From Mycolicibacterium iranicum (lineage in GTDB: Bacteria > Actinomycetota > Actinomycetes > Mycobacteriales > Mycobacteriaceae), in contig NZ_LQPC01000047.1 of assembly GCF_002101705.1 (NCBI RefSeq), positions 248,001 through 312,000 on the forward strand: a stretch of 64,000 bases of DNA, given 5' to 3'. The notes under the pieces are model-generated. The model did no database searches and had not been told where the DNA came from. It worked only from the letters and a program-made list of their open reading frames with translations. The translations under genes and the position numbers were made by a program. Every line of letters starts with the position of its first letter. Within the stretch, counting starts at the first letter, position 1. Shown piece by piece: positions 18,919 to 27,188 of this stretch.

Positions 18919-20466
18919 TCAGGCCGGGCAGTACGTGTCGGTCGGCGGCAGCTCACCGGTCTTGACGTACTCGATGACCGGGGGAAGCGCGCAGGGCGAG
19001 TAGATGCTGGCCCCGTGCCCGATGCCCTGCCACATCACTCGCCGATTCGACGAGCCTGCGTTGATGGCGGTGGCGGCGACGGCGGCGACCCCTTCATTGC
19101 CGACGATTGGGTTGTTGGCGACTCCGAGCAGCAGTGTCGGGATGGTGAGCCCGCTGGGCTCCTTCGGGACGCTGCCGCTGGGCCAGTTGAGGCACTTGAC
19201 CATGTCGAGGGCACCGACAGTGCCGAATTGCGGGTACATCTTGCCCCAGGCGACCACGAGCTCCCTGACCCTGTCCGGGGTGGGCCGGTTGAGCGCGTCG
19301 CTGCAGGTGTTGACGAACTGCCCGTCGGTCTGACGCAGCGTCTCCGCCTGGTTGATCAGGTTGTTCAGCCGGTTGGTGTTGCCGGAGCGGGCGTCGGCGA
19401 TGGCCAGCGCGAGCTCGTTGCTCGCGTCGACGCGGCCGCCCCGCGGATATCCCAGCGCGGTCGAGATGGCATCGGCCACGGCGGCCACCGACGCGCCACC
19501 GGGTCCGCGGCCGGCGCGGGCGTCGGCGAGCATCGAGTCGACGGCGGCCTTGGGGTCGGAGCCGAGTGGACAGTTGGTGGCCAGGCACTGGGTGGCCCAT
19601 GCATCGAGTGCGGCCTGCTCGCCTTTGACGCGTTGTTCGGTGGCGGCTTCGGCGGAGATGCCGAGCGGCAGCGGCGAGTCGAGGACCAGGCGGGCCACCT
19701 TGTTCGGGTGCGATCCCGCGTAGGCCAGCGCCACCTGCGCGCCATTGCCGATGCCGAGCAGGGCGAGCGCGGGCACGTCCCAGGTGGTGCGGAGCCGTTC
19801 GATGTCCTCGGCGGCATGGGCGTTGTCGTAGGCAGAGTCGCCGGGGGCGATGGTGTCGGTGCAGCTTGTCGTCGCCGTCATCGTGACCGCACCGAGGTTG
19901 GCGACGGGATCGTCGCCGGACTGGAACTGCGCCTGCTCGAACATTTCCTGGCGGTCGAACAGGTCGCGGCAGTCCAGCTCGCCGGACATGCCGATGCCGC
20001 GACGGTCGACCGAGACGATCGGGTGAGTCTTGAGCACGTCGGCTCCGGCGCGCGACAGCCATACCGGAAGCTGTAGGGAGGAGGGCAGGTCCGATCCGGT
20101 GGTCATCACCAGAGGCCCGGCGTCGGCGGGCGTCTGGACCGAGGTCGCGCGGACCACGCCGATGCTGACGGTGCCGGAGGCGCCGTTGATCGGATCCAGG
20201 TCGGCGTCGTAGCTGGCGCAGTCGAGCTTCACGCCCGGAAGGGGTTGAACCGAGGCTGACGCGAACATCCGACCCGTGCAGTCACGCCAGGACAGGTCGT
20301 TCTTGGGTGCCTCGATGGCGGGCGGACCGGCGGGCTGGTCGCTGGTCTGGGGGGCTCCCTGGGGGCCGGCCCCTGAGTCGGTGGCGTACCGCGGGTTGGC
20401 GGCCAGCCCCGGTGAGCAGGCCGCCAAAACCAGCGACACCACGACAGCCAGGACCACTCGATGCAT
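18919..20466 (-). CDS. Lipoprotein of the TAP-like alpha/beta-hydrolase family, nucleophile missing
   Basis: This is a 515-residue exported lipoprotein with a clean lipobox (SLVLAAC) after an N-terminal hydrophobic stretch, and a Pro/Gly/Gln-rich linker before the domain. The fold matches tripeptidyl-peptidase-like alpha/beta hydrolases (Rv2672, often called a secreted protease). The nucleophile elbow, normally GxSxG, reads GIGNG at about residues 238-242, so Ser is replaced by Gly; the codon at 19747-19749 confirms this. A late histidine (GIGHGAS) is kept. It is probably not a serine hydrolase. ATG 20466 is preferred over 20475. Confidence 0.85.
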   Translation of the reverse strand: MHRVVLAVVVSLVLAACSPGLAANPRYATDSGAGPQGAPQTSDQPAGPPAIEAPKNDLSWRDCTGRMFASASVQPLPGVKLDCASYDADLDPINGASGTVSIGVVRATSVQTPADAGPLVMTTGSDLPSSLQLPVWLSRAGADVLKTHPIVSVDRRGIGMSGELDCRDLFDRQEMFEQAQFQSGDDPVANLGAVTMTATTSCTDTIAPGDSAYDNAHAAEDIERLRTTWDVPALALLGIGNGAQVALAYAGSHPNKVARLVLDSPLPLGISAEAATEQRVKGEQAALDAWATQCLATNCPLGSDPKAAVDSMLADARAGRGPGGASVAAVADAISTALGYPRGGRVDASNELALAIADARSGNTNRLNNLINQAETLRQTDGQFVNTCSDALNRPTPDRVRELVVAWGKMYPQFGTVGALDMVKCLNWPSGSVPKEPSGLTIPTLLLGVANNPIVGNEGVAAVAATAINAGSSNRRVMWQGIGHGASIYSPCALPPVIEYVKTGELPPTDTYCPA

Positions 20467-20490
20467 GGGCACCACAGTACTGACTGGCGA

Positions 20491-21288
20491 CTAGGGAGCT
20501 TCGTCCCCGCGCGGCGTGCGCTCTCGGACGTAGCGCAGGTACAGATAGCCCTTCTCGTCGGTGAGCGCGTGCCGCAGTTGCAGGCCGCTGCGCACCTCGC
20601 CGGGGCCGGTGACGATGCGGCCGGGCTTGCCTCCGAGCACCAGGGGAGCGACGGTCACGCAGAGCTCGTCGAGCAGATCGGCTTCGGTGAACAGCCCAAG
20701 GATCCCGGGGCCACCCTCGTTGAGCACCCGCACAAGTCCGCGTTCGGCCAGGAGGTCGAGCGCGGTGCGCAGGTCGACCGAGTCCGGCTGTTCGCCCGAG
20801 GCGTCGAGCACCTCGGCAAGCGCGCCCAGGCGCTGCCGGGTGTCGTCGGCGGCGGCCGAGGACGTCAGGATCAGCGGCGTCACCTCGGTGCGGTGAAACA
20901 GTTTCGCGTCCCGGTCGATCTGGCCGGACCGGGTGAGCACGGCGATCGGCGGAACCTCGGCCTGGCCGCGGCGCTGTCGGGCGAGCCGTTCGGCGGCGCC
21001 GAATTGGACGCCGGAGTAGTTCTCCACCTGTGCCGTGGATGCGCCGACGACAACCACGTCGGCGAGTTCGCGAAGAGCGGCGAAGACGGCACGATCGCCG
21101 TCGCTGCCCAGATCCCCGGACTTCCCGTCGCTGGTCGCGCCACCGTCGACCGAGGCGATCATGTTGGCGCGCACCCAGCACGACTGCAGCCCATCGGGAT
21201 AGCCGTAACGCTGGGCAAGGTCGGTCGCCGCGAGATCGCCGTCTCGGCCCAAGAGTGTGAAGTGCATCCCGTCAGCGTCGCCGGACAT
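20491..21288 (-). CDS. RibD C-terminal-like reductase (Rv2671 family)
   Basis: This 265-residue protein has the dihydrofolate-reductase-like fold of the RibD reductase domain. Visible features are the substrate-side motif RANMIASVDGGAT, the NADPH-side DVVVVGASTAQVENYSG, and the C-terminal EGGPGILG. It matches Rv2671, for which dihydrofolate reductase activity has been reported. The riboflavin deaminase half is absent. It would reduce dihydrofolate or a pyrimidine riboside with NADPH. The gene is divergent from the ZapE-type ATPase gene by about 35 bp and is followed by the hydrolase-like lipoprotein. Confidence 0.9.
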   Translation of the reverse strand: MSGDADGMHFTLLGRDGDLAATDLAQRYGYPDGLQSCWVRANMIASVDGGATSDGKSGDLGSDGDRAVFAALRELADVVVVGASTAQVENYSGVQFGAAERLARQRRGQAEVPPIAVLTRSGQIDRDAKLFHRTEVTPLILTSSAAADDTRQRLGALAEVLDASGEQPDSVDLRTALDLLAERGLVRVLNEGGPGILGLFTEADLLDELCVTVAPLVLGGKPGRIVTGPGEVRSGLQLRHALTDEKGYLYLRYVRERTPRGDEAP

Positions 21289-21310
21289 ACGTCAAATCAC
21301 AGCACGCCGC

Positions 21311-21323
21311 TATGGTGCCTGCA
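21311..21323 (+). promoter_or_regulatory. Predicted leaderless promoter of the ZapE-type ATPase
   Basis: A TATGGT hexamer at 21311-21316 sits six bases before ATG 21323, which is mycobacterial -10 spacing for a transcript starting at the A of ATG. The coding frame has no ribosome site. The -35 match is poor, so this is a sequence-based prediction only. Confidence 0.4.
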
Positions 21324-22372
21324 TGCACGGGTCCAGCGATGTCGATCATCTGGTCGATCGACATCCCAGCGTCACACCGGAACGACTCATCGCACAGCTG
21401 ATCCCACCGCCTACGTTTGCCGACGTCAGCTTCGATTCTTATCGGCCGGACCCCTCGGAGCCTTCGCAGTCGGCAGCGGTGGAGACGTGCCGCACGTTCT
21501 GCGAGCAGGCGGTGGCGCGCCGGGCGGGCAAGAAGAAGTTGTTCGGCAAGCGTGAGGTGTTGCCCGGTGTCGGGGTGTACCTCGACGGCGGCTTCGGTGT
21601 CGGCAAGACGCACCTGCTGGCCTCGTCCTACTACGCCGTCGGCGGGGCGACCGAATACAAGCGTGCGTTCGCGACGTTCGGTGAACTGACCCAGTTGGCC
21701 GGGGTATTCGGTTTCGTCGAGTGCATCGAGCTGTTGTCGGACTATGTGCTGCTGTGCATTGACGAGTTCGAGCTCGACGACCCCGGCAACACCACGCTGA
21801 TCTCGCGGCTGCTGTCGGCACTCGTCGAACGGGGGGTGTCGGTGGCGGCGACGTCGAACACGCTTCCCGAGCAGCTAGGGGAGGGCCGTTTTGCGGCGCA
21901 GGATTTCCTGCGCGAAATCAACACGCTTGCTTCGATGTTCACCACGGTGCGCATCGAAGGGCCGGATTACCGGCACCGTGATCTGCCGCCTGCGCCGATG
22001 CCGCCGACCGACGACGAGGTCGTCGCGCGGGCCGCCGAGGCCAGTGGTGCGACGCTCGACGACTTCGATGCGCTGTGCGCGCATCTGGCGACGATGCATC
22101 CGTCGCGGTATCTGACGTTGATCGAGGGGGTGACGCATGTGTTCATCACCGGCGTGCATCCGCTCGACGATCAGAATGTGGCGCTGCGACTGGTCTCGCT
22201 GACCGACAGGCTCTACGACGCGGGCATTCCGGTGGTGGCTTCCGGTGCGAAGCTCGACACCGTGTTCAGCGAGGAGATGCTCGCGGGCGGCTTCCGCAAG
22301 AAGTACCTGCGCGCGACGTCGCGTCTGCTGGCGTTGACGGCGGCCGGTCAGACCGGGCGGACCATCACGTAG
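21323..22372 (+). CDS. zapE: AFG1/ZapE-type AAA ATPase
   Basis: This 349-residue P-loop ATPase of the AFG1-like family has Walker A GGFGVGKTH near residue 92 and Walker B LLCIDEFELDD near 145. Family members include E. coli ZapE, which acts at the division ring, and mitochondrial Afg1, which is linked to protein quality control. The mycobacterial protein (Rv2670c) has no proven role. ATG 21323 is chosen because the upstream 22 codons do not match the family and a leaderless promoter fits. Its 3' end overlaps the convergent GNAT gene by 25 bp. Confidence 0.9.
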   Translation: MHGSSDVDHLVDRHPSVTPERLIAQLIPPPTFADVSFDSYRPDPSEPSQSAAVETCRTFCEQAVARRAGKKKLFGKREVLPGVGVYLDGGFGVGKTHLLASSYYAVGGATEYKRAFATFGELTQLAGVFGFVECIELLSDYVLLCIDEFELDDPGNTTLISRLLSALVERGVSVAATSNTLPEQLGEGRFAAQDFLREINTLASMFTTVRIEGPDYRHRDLPPAPMPPTDDEVVARAAEASGATLDDFDALCAHLATMHPSRYLTLIEGVTHVFITGVHPLDDQNVALRLVSLTDRLYDAGIPVVASGAKLDTVFSEEMLAGGFRKKYLRATSRLLALTAAGQTGRTIT

Positions 22373-22884
22373 TCGGCCTCGACGTGCTCGCCGAGGCGGA
22401 AGGTCTTGGTGCCGGTGATGGCGAAGCCGTACTTGGCGTAGAAGCGCTGGGCGCGCGCGTTGCGTTGGTTCACGCCGAGCCATACCGACGCCGCTGCCAG
22501 CGTGCCCGCGTGGTCGAGCGCCGTGTTCATGAGCGCGGCGGCGACGCCGCCGCCGTGTGACTCGGGTACGACGTACATCTTCGACAGCTCGACCGACGGT
22601 CGCGCGACGACGGCCTTCGATACCTCAGGGTCGTCTGGAACCCCGTGAATCATCATGGTGTAGCCCAGGATTCGAGTGTCGGCGACTGCGATGAGAACTG
22701 CACGGTCGGGGTCGGCGAGGTAGCTGTCGAATCGTGCCGGCGACAGGTTTTCGGCGACGAAGGCTGCGACGTCCTGCGGTCTGACCGATGGCGGGCACGC
22801 CAGCGGAAAGGTGCGCGCAGCGACGTCGGCGAGCTCGGATACCTGGGACGGTTCGGCCCGGACGACTCTCAGGCCACGTTCCAC
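22348..22884 (-). CDS. GNAT-family N-acetyltransferase
   Basis: This protein of about 178 residues has the GNAT fold. The acetyl-CoA pyrophosphate loop is in VVPESHGGGVAAALM, and a C-terminal GVNQRNARAQRFYAKYGF segment is typical of the family. It matches Rv2669. The acceptor is not known. The GTG at 22884 gives the N-terminus closest to homologues (LRVVRAEPSQ) and overlaps the upstream secreted-protein gene by 16 bp, so the two are probably translated from one mRNA. Confidence 0.85.
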   Translation of the reverse strand: MERGLRVVRAEPSQVSELADVAARTFPLACPPSVRPQDVAAFVAENLSPARFDSYLADPDRAVLIAVADTRILGYTMMIHGVPDDPEVSKAVVARPSVELSKMYVVPESHGGGVAAALMNTALDHAGTLAAASVWLGVNQRNARAQRFYAKYGFAITGTKTFRLGEHVEADYVMVRPV

Positions 22885-23372
22885 TGCGCGAGGCGTAATC
22901 CGGTGATCTTGTCGAGCAGGACGACGTTGGAGACGAGGTCGCGGTAGCAGTCCCACCAGACGCCGCCGGTGAACGTCTGCCCGGGGACGGCGGTCTGCAT
23001 CATGCGCTGCAACGCGTCGGGGGCGTCGCTGTTGCGTGGTTCGTAGGCGTCGGCCGTCGGTGTCACGCCGCGGAACTGGAACGTGATCGCCATGGCGTAG
23101 GGCGTCGGCACCTTGATCGGGGTGATCGTCACGTCGGCGCGGAATACCTGGTAGCGCGGCGCGCGTGGGGGATACCCGAATCCCGGTGGTGGGGCCGTGG
23201 GCACGATGTTGTTAACCGACACGTCGGCGATCAGACCTTCGAACTCCACTCGCAATGTCTCGCCGAGACGCCCGATGGGAATTTCGGCAGCCAAGGCCGG
23301 AGCCGCGGCGACCCCGGCCAGGGTTGCCAGGGTTGCGGTCAGAATTGCCAGCCAGCGACGCATGCTTGGCAT
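22869..23372 (-). CDS. Secreted MPT63/DUF1942-like protein
   Basis: This 167-residue protein has a Sec signal peptide: a basic start, a hydrophobic core and cleavage after ALA near residue 28. The mature part of about 138 residues is strand-rich (LRVEFEGLIADVSVNNIVPT, ADVTITPIKVPTP). It resembles the immunoglobulin-like fold of the mycobacterial antigen MPT63 and corresponds to Rv2668. It has one cysteine, so no disulfide. The function is unknown. It lies upstream of, and overlaps, the GNAT gene. Met4 at 23363 is an alternative start. Confidence 0.82.
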   Translation of the reverse strand: MPSMRRWLAILTATLATLAGVAAAPALAAEIPIGRLGETLRVEFEGLIADVSVNNIVPTAPPPGFGYPPRAPRYQVFRADVTITPIKVPTPYAMAITFQFRGVTPTADAYEPRNSDAPDALQRMMQTAVPGQTFTGGVWWDCYRDLVSNVVLLDKITGLRLAQWNVA

Positions 23373-23411
23373 GATCGCACACCGCGGACTGTCACTGGAT
23401 GGTCTTGGGTG

Positions 23412-23837
23412 TCAGGGGCTCCAAGGCCCGACGCCGCCGACCTTGTCGATGCGGATTCGCGTGACGTATCCGTCGGGAGCACCTTCGGGTGGGAATCCGA
23501 TACCGGGGGCGGCCAGCGTTTGAGCTAGCTGGGCGAGTACCTCAGGGGCGCCACCTTCGACGATCCGCGCAGTGCCGTTGATTGCCAGATAGGGCCGCAT
23601 CACTTCACCGGGACCTTCGGGGGAGATGATTGTGACCGCGACGCGCCCATCGCGGCGGACGTTGCGCACCTTCTTGTGCTCGGAGAGGTGCGCGGTCACC
23701 AGCTCATCACCTTCAGGGGTGGATTGCAGCGCCACCCACACGAGCGTGACGTGCGGGCTGCCGTCGGGATTGAGCGTGACGAGGGTGGCATCGGCGCCGT
23801 CGCCGATGAGTTCGCGGGCGGCATCGTTGAGTCTCAT
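23412..23837 (-). CDS. PPOX-class F420-dependent oxidoreductase
   Basis: This 141-residue protein has the split-barrel flavin/F420-binding fold. Its N-terminus ATLVTLNPDGSPHVTLVWV is the family signature of the F420-dependent PPOX group (Rv1155/Rv2074-like). It probably reduces an unknown substrate with F420H2 as a cytoplasmic dimer. The neighbours do not point to a pathway. It stands alone between the Rv2668-like gene and ogt. Confidence 0.85.
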   Translation of the reverse strand: MRLNDAARELIGDGADATLVTLNPDGSPHVTLVWVALQSTPEGDELVTAHLSEHKKVRNVRRDGRVAVTIISPEGPGEVMRPYLAINGTARIVEGGAPEVLAQLAQTLAAPGIGFPPEGAPDGYVTRIRIDKVGGVGPWSP

Positions 23838-23873
23838 GGCAGCTTCTACCGTTCACCGTGCCGATTCATTCCC

Positions 23874-24473
23874 TCATGCGGTCTCCAATTCCAGCAGAGC
23901 GGTCTTGGCGAGCGGACCGCCGATGTATTGGCCCGCCGTCCCATCGGATCGAACGACGCGGTGGCACGGGATCACCACGGGCAGCGGATTGTGCGCGCAC
24001 GCGGTCCCGACGGCACGCACCGCGCGGGGACTTCCGACTGCGGCGGCGACCTGGGCGTAGCTTTCGCGCTGGCCGTACCCGATGTCGCGCAAGTGCTCGA
24101 CGACGCTGCGGCGGAACCCCGCTGCGAGGCTGAGGTCGACGGCGATGTCAAAAGTCTTGCGGCGCTTGGCGAAATAGTCGTCGAGCTGATGGGCCACGGC
24201 GTCGAGCTTTGCCGGTGCGTGCAGGATGCGTGGGCTCAGCGCCTTCGCGAGTCGGTTGAGCACGGTGTCGTGGTCCTCGACGTCGAAGGCAACCCGGACG
24301 AGGCCGGCAGGGGTTGCTGCGAGCAGCAGCGTTCCGACGGGGCTGTCGATCGTGCGGTAGGCGACGTCGAGCAGTCCGGACGGTTCGGCGGATGCCACCA
24401 GCTGGTCGTGTAGACGCCGCAGGGTGTCGCTCTCGTCGGGAACTGGCGCGTGAAAAGCGATGTCGATCGTCAT
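23874..24473 (-). CDS. ogt: Methylated-DNA--protein-cysteine S-methyltransferase
   Basis: This is a suicide repair protein that moves the alkyl group from O6-methylguanine to its own cysteine. It has 199 residues. The active-site motif IPCHRV is intact near residue 170, and the helix-turn-helix region (RRSVVEHLRDIGYGQRESYAQVA) precedes it. The frame extends much further upstream, but ATG 24473 overlaps the stop of the sigma factor gene (ATGA), so the two are translationally coupled. Confidence 0.95.
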   Translation of the reverse strand: MTIDIAFHAPVPDESDTLRRLHDQLVASAEPSGLLDVAYRTIDSPVGTLLLAATPAGLVRVAFDVEDHDTVLNRLAKALSPRILHAPAKLDAVAHQLDDYFAKRRKTFDIAVDLSLAAGFRRSVVEHLRDIGYGQRESYAQVAAAVGSPRAVRAVGTACAHNPLPVVIPCHRVVRSDGTAGQYIGGPLAKTALLELETA

Positions 24474-24949
24474 GTTTCGTCCTTGCGGTAGTTCTTGCGG
24501 AGGGTCTTGATGCCGTCGGCGGCGGCCCGACGAGCGGCGTCTGGGGAGTTGCCGAGGATGACGGCGATCTCGGCGAAGGGCAGCCCGGCGATGTGGTGGT
24601 AGGCCACCGCATGGCGCTGCTTGTCGGGTAGTCGTTGCAGGGCTGCCCACAAGTCGGGATCGCGTGCCTGCGGGTCGGCGCGGGCGTCGGCGTGCTCGGG
24701 TACGGACTCCGTCGGGACCGCTCGCCGTGATCGGGCGCGTCCGACGTCGAGTGCCCTCCGGTGGGCGATGGTCACGAGCCATGCTTCGACGTTGGCGTCC
24801 TCGGGAAGCTCCGGGTAGGCCTTGAGCGCCGACAGGAAGGTGTCCGACCACGCGTCCTCGGCGTCGACAGGGCCGACGACGGCGTGGCAGACCCGCAGCA
24901 CCGTGGCGCCGTGGCGGGCGACTACCTCTTCGAACGGGGGCACCTTCAC
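24470..24949 (-). CDS. ECF-type RNA polymerase sigma factor
   Basis: This short 159-residue sigma-70 factor has region 2 at residues 1-70 (FEEVVARHGATVLRVCHAVVG, WSDTFLSALKAYP) and region 4 at 98-150 (ALQRLPDKQRHAVAYHHIAGLPFAEIAVILG). No anti-sigma gene lies beside it. It starts with GTG and overlaps ogt by four bases. The fixed pairing with an alkyltransferase gene suggests control of DNA-alkylation or related damage genes. That role is inferred from context. Confidence 0.9.
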   Translation of the reverse strand: MKVPPFEEVVARHGATVLRVCHAVVGPVDAEDAWSDTFLSALKAYPELPEDANVEAWLVTIAHRRALDVGRARSRRAVPTESVPEHADARADPQARDPDLWAALQRLPDKQRHAVAYHHIAGLPFAEIAVILGNSPDAARRAAADGIKTLRKNYRKDET

Positions 24950-24986
24950 ATCATGTAGACGCTCGGTCGGGCCCGGACGTGAGACG

Positions 24987-25709
24987 TCACTTCTGGGTCA
25001 AGGCCTCCAGTGCCGCCACCAGATCCCGTTCGAAACGCTCCCAGTCGATGTCGAGGCCGTGCAGCACCCCGTCGTCGTCTTCTTCCTCGTAGAGCGCGAG
25101 CAGGAGGTGTTCAGTGCCAACGTAGTTGTGCCCCAGGCGAAGCGCTTGCCGGAATGTCAGCTCCAGCGCCTTCTTGGCCCGGCTGTCGAAGGGGATCAGC
25201 GCAGGTACACCGTCGACGCGGGGCGGCAGCGTGATGCGGTCCCCGACAGCGGTGACATCGATGCCCTGGTCGGCCACCAGCACTGCCGCCAGCCCGGTCG
25301 GGTCGTGGAACAGGCCAAGGATCAGGTGCGCGGGCATGATCTCGGCGTTCCCGGCCTCGTGAGCCTTGTTCTGTGCTTGGACGACGACGTTGCGGGCACG
25401 CTCGGTGAATCGGCTGAACCCGGCACTGGGGTCCAGTGCGGCGGCATCGGTGGGTGTCTTCGGGACGAAGCGCTTTTGTGCGGCCTGCTTCGTGACACCC
25501 ATGCACCTGCCGATTTCGGTCCAGGACGCCCCGGAGCGGCGCGCCTGGTCGACGAAGTGGCCGATGAGGTGATCGGCGACATCGCCGAGGGCTTCGGCGG
25601 CCAGCACGGCGTCGGTCAGCTGGTCGAGGGGTTCGTCATGAACGCCTTTGATGACCTCGATCAGGTCGTCGAGGCGGACGGGGTGGCTGATCTTCGAGGC
25701 ATCGCTCAT
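24987..25709 (-). CDS. clpC2: ClpC2, Clp-N domain protein with HTH
   Basis: This 240-residue protein has no AAA module. Residues 1-75 contain a helix-turn-helix (ASWTEIGRCMGVTKQAAQKRF). The rest is a double Clp N-terminal repeat like that of ClpC1 (FTERARNVVVQAQNKAHEAG, and RAKKALELTFRQALRLGHNYVGTEHLLLAL). It matches Rv2667. The family is known to bind ClpC1-targeting antibiotics such as cyclomarin, acting as a decoy, and to autoregulate. The ATG lies directly against a palindromic operator and has no ribosome site. Confidence 0.92.
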   Translation of the reverse strand: MSDASKISHPVRLDDLIEVIKGVHDEPLDQLTDAVLAAEALGDVADHLIGHFVDQARRSGASWTEIGRCMGVTKQAAQKRFVPKTPTDAAALDPSAGFSRFTERARNVVVQAQNKAHEAGNAEIMPAHLILGLFHDPTGLAAVLVADQGIDVTAVGDRITLPPRVDGVPALIPFDSRAKKALELTFRQALRLGHNYVGTEHLLLALYEEEDDDGVLHGLDIDWERFERDLVAALEALTQK

Positions 25710-25757
25710 GCGTCAACCGTAAGTTGACGACCTAGTCTGGTCAACCCCGGGTTGACG
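25710..25757 (-). promoter_or_regulatory. Leaderless clpC2 promoter with two palindromic operators
   Basis: There are two copies of GTCAAC-N5-GTTGAC, at 25712-25728 and 25740-25756, with centres 28 bp apart. Read on the minus strand, a TTGACC -35 lies inside the distal palindrome. Seventeen bases later a TACGGT -10 overlaps the proximal one, and six bases after that the ATG of clpC2 begins. Both operators therefore cover promoter elements, and the transcript should be leaderless. ClpC2 itself, with its HTH, is the natural candidate repressor. Confidence 0.8.
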
Positions 25758-25758
25758 A

Positions 25759-26238
25759 TCAGCCGCGCGGATAGCCGCGCCGAACCGTGCGGTCGAGGAT
25801 GCCCAGCGTCCCGCGCAGCGCGAGTTCGGAGACCACTGGAAAGATGCCGGCATCGCGCCAGTGCTGGTCGATGCCGGACCAGTCATAGAACGAGGTGACC
25901 AGAGTGCCGGTCTCGGCGGGATCGAGTCGGTAGCCGTACACGTGCCCGATCTGAGGCCGGATCTGGCCCAGGATCGTCCAGGCGATCAGCTTGTCCCGCT
26001 CGAACTCGGTGATCTGGACGGTCACGTCGTACCGCCCGAGTTCCGGATAGTCATTGAGCGCCTCGCGGTCCATGTGGACGACGAACGAATCGCCGACCGC
26101 GGCCGCGGGTTCACCGTCGGCATCCTGCAGCATTCCCGTGGCGTCGATGGCTACGTGGCCGTGCGGGTCGCATAGCACAGCAAAGATCTCTTCAGCCGGA
26201 GCGGAGATCGTGCGGGATACCTCGATGCGTTCTGTCAT
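25759..26238 (-). CDS. SRPBCC (START/polyketide-cyclase-like) protein
   Basis: This 159-residue single-domain protein has the SRPBCC ligand-binding pattern. It begins IEVSRTISAPAEEIFAVLCDP, a typical entry strand and helix, and ends in a long amphipathic C-terminal helix. The ligand is unknown. ATG 26238 is chosen because the upstream extension has no family character. It is divergent from a small AraC-type regulator gene, which could control it. Confidence 0.82.
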   Translation of the reverse strand: MTERIEVSRTISAPAEEIFAVLCDPHGHVAIDATGMLQDADGEPAAAVGDSFVVHMDREALNDYPELGRYDVTVQITEFERDKLIAWTILGQIRPQIGHVYGYRLDPAETGTLVTSFYDWSGIDQHWRDAGIFPVVSELALRGTLGILDRTVRRGYPRG

Positions 26239-26314
26239 GCGTCGATGGTGCCATGCAGTGGTATGGATCACTGAGTGGTTTCGTTTTGCGGCAGTTCTGG
26301 GAAACCAGCGGTCG

Positions 26315-26668
26315 ATGCGGGCTAACGAGAAAACCACGATGCAGCCACGGATGCTGCGGCGGGCGTTGGACTTCATTCACGAGAACGCCCAGTACGACAT
26401 CAGCATTCGTGACATTGCGGCGGCAGCTGACGTGACGCCGCGGGCGATTCAATATTCGTTCCGCGAGCACCTCGACACGACGCCGCTGGAGTATCTGCGC
26501 AGGATCCGCTTGGAGCGTGCACACCGCGAACTGTTATCGGCCGATCCGGCCTTCGACACCGTGACGTCGATCGCGGGACGGTGTGGCTTCAGCCATCCCG
26601 GTCGGTTCAGCAGCGCCTACAAAGAGGTGTTCGGAACGGAACCGAGCCGCACACTTCGCAGCTCGTAA
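26315..26668 (+). CDS. Short AraC/XylS-type HTH regulator
   Basis: This protein of about 117 residues is nearly all DNA-binding domain. Two helix-turn-helix units are visible, DIAAAADVTPRAIQYSFREHLDTTPLEYLRRIRLERA and VTSIAGRCGFSHPGRFSSAYKEVFGTEPSRTLR. The usual N-terminal sensor domain of about 180 residues is missing, and the upstream frame does not look like one. GTG 26258 is an alternative start that adds 19 residues. It is divergent from the SRPBCC gene. It may be a natural single-domain regulator or the remnant of a longer one. Confidence 0.72.
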   Translation: MRANEKTTMQPRMLRRALDFIHENAQYDISIRDIAAAADVTPRAIQYSFREHLDTTPLEYLRRIRLERAHRELLSADPAFDTVTSIAGRCGFSHPGRFSSAYKEVFGTEPSRTLRSS

Positions 26669-26673
26669 CGCCG

Positions 26674-27096
26674 TCACATCGGTGTGAAGCCCACTCCATT
26701 GAACTTGCCGGCCTGCCAGCCCTGTTCGCCCATGCAGACGAGGGGCCGACCGTCGGGAGCTTGAGCCGCCGACTGCGGCTTGGGGCAGCGGCTACCGATG
26801 TCGCGGACGCCGAACAGCTCATAGCTGGTCTGCCAAAAGCCGGTGTAGACGGGTGGCCACTGGTTGGGGATCCAGCGGCACTGCAGTGCCTCGCCGCCGG
26901 GCCCGCGACCGAAGGTGAAACGGTCCATGTTGGTGCACGGGCCGGTCAGGTGGGCGTCGTAGTTCATCCCCGGTACATCGGTGTCGTAGCGGCCCGGGTC
27001 GTCCCAGTAGATGGGTCCGGGGTCGGCGGAGGCGAGGGGGGCTGAACACAGAGCGGCGGCGCCAACTGCGGCCGCGGCGAGCATCGTGCGAATCAT
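26674..27096 (-). CDS. Small secreted Cys-containing protein
   Basis: This 140-residue exported protein has the signal peptide MLAAAAVGAAALCSAPLASA, cleaved before DPGPIYWDD. The mature part has four cysteines, probably two disulfides, and is rich in Trp, Pro and Gly. It resembles a group of conserved mycobacterial secreted proteins without known function. ATG 27096 places the signal peptide correctly; the frame extends upstream to 27141. It converges on the AraC-type gene with a 5-bp gap. Confidence 0.75.
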   Translation of the reverse strand: MIRTMLAAAAVGAAALCSAPLASADPGPIYWDDPGRYDTDVPGMNYDAHLTGPCTNMDRFTFGRGPGGEALQCRWIPNQWPPVYTGFWQTSYELFGVRDIGSRCPKPQSAAQAPDGRPLVCMGEQGWQAGKFNGVGFTPM

Positions 27097-27188
27097 GGTC
27101 CACCCCTGGGTCGTCGAAACCGTACCGGCGTCTTGCGACATTAGCTGGTGCGACGGTGATGTCGGAAGCTTTCACGCCGGAGAACGAT

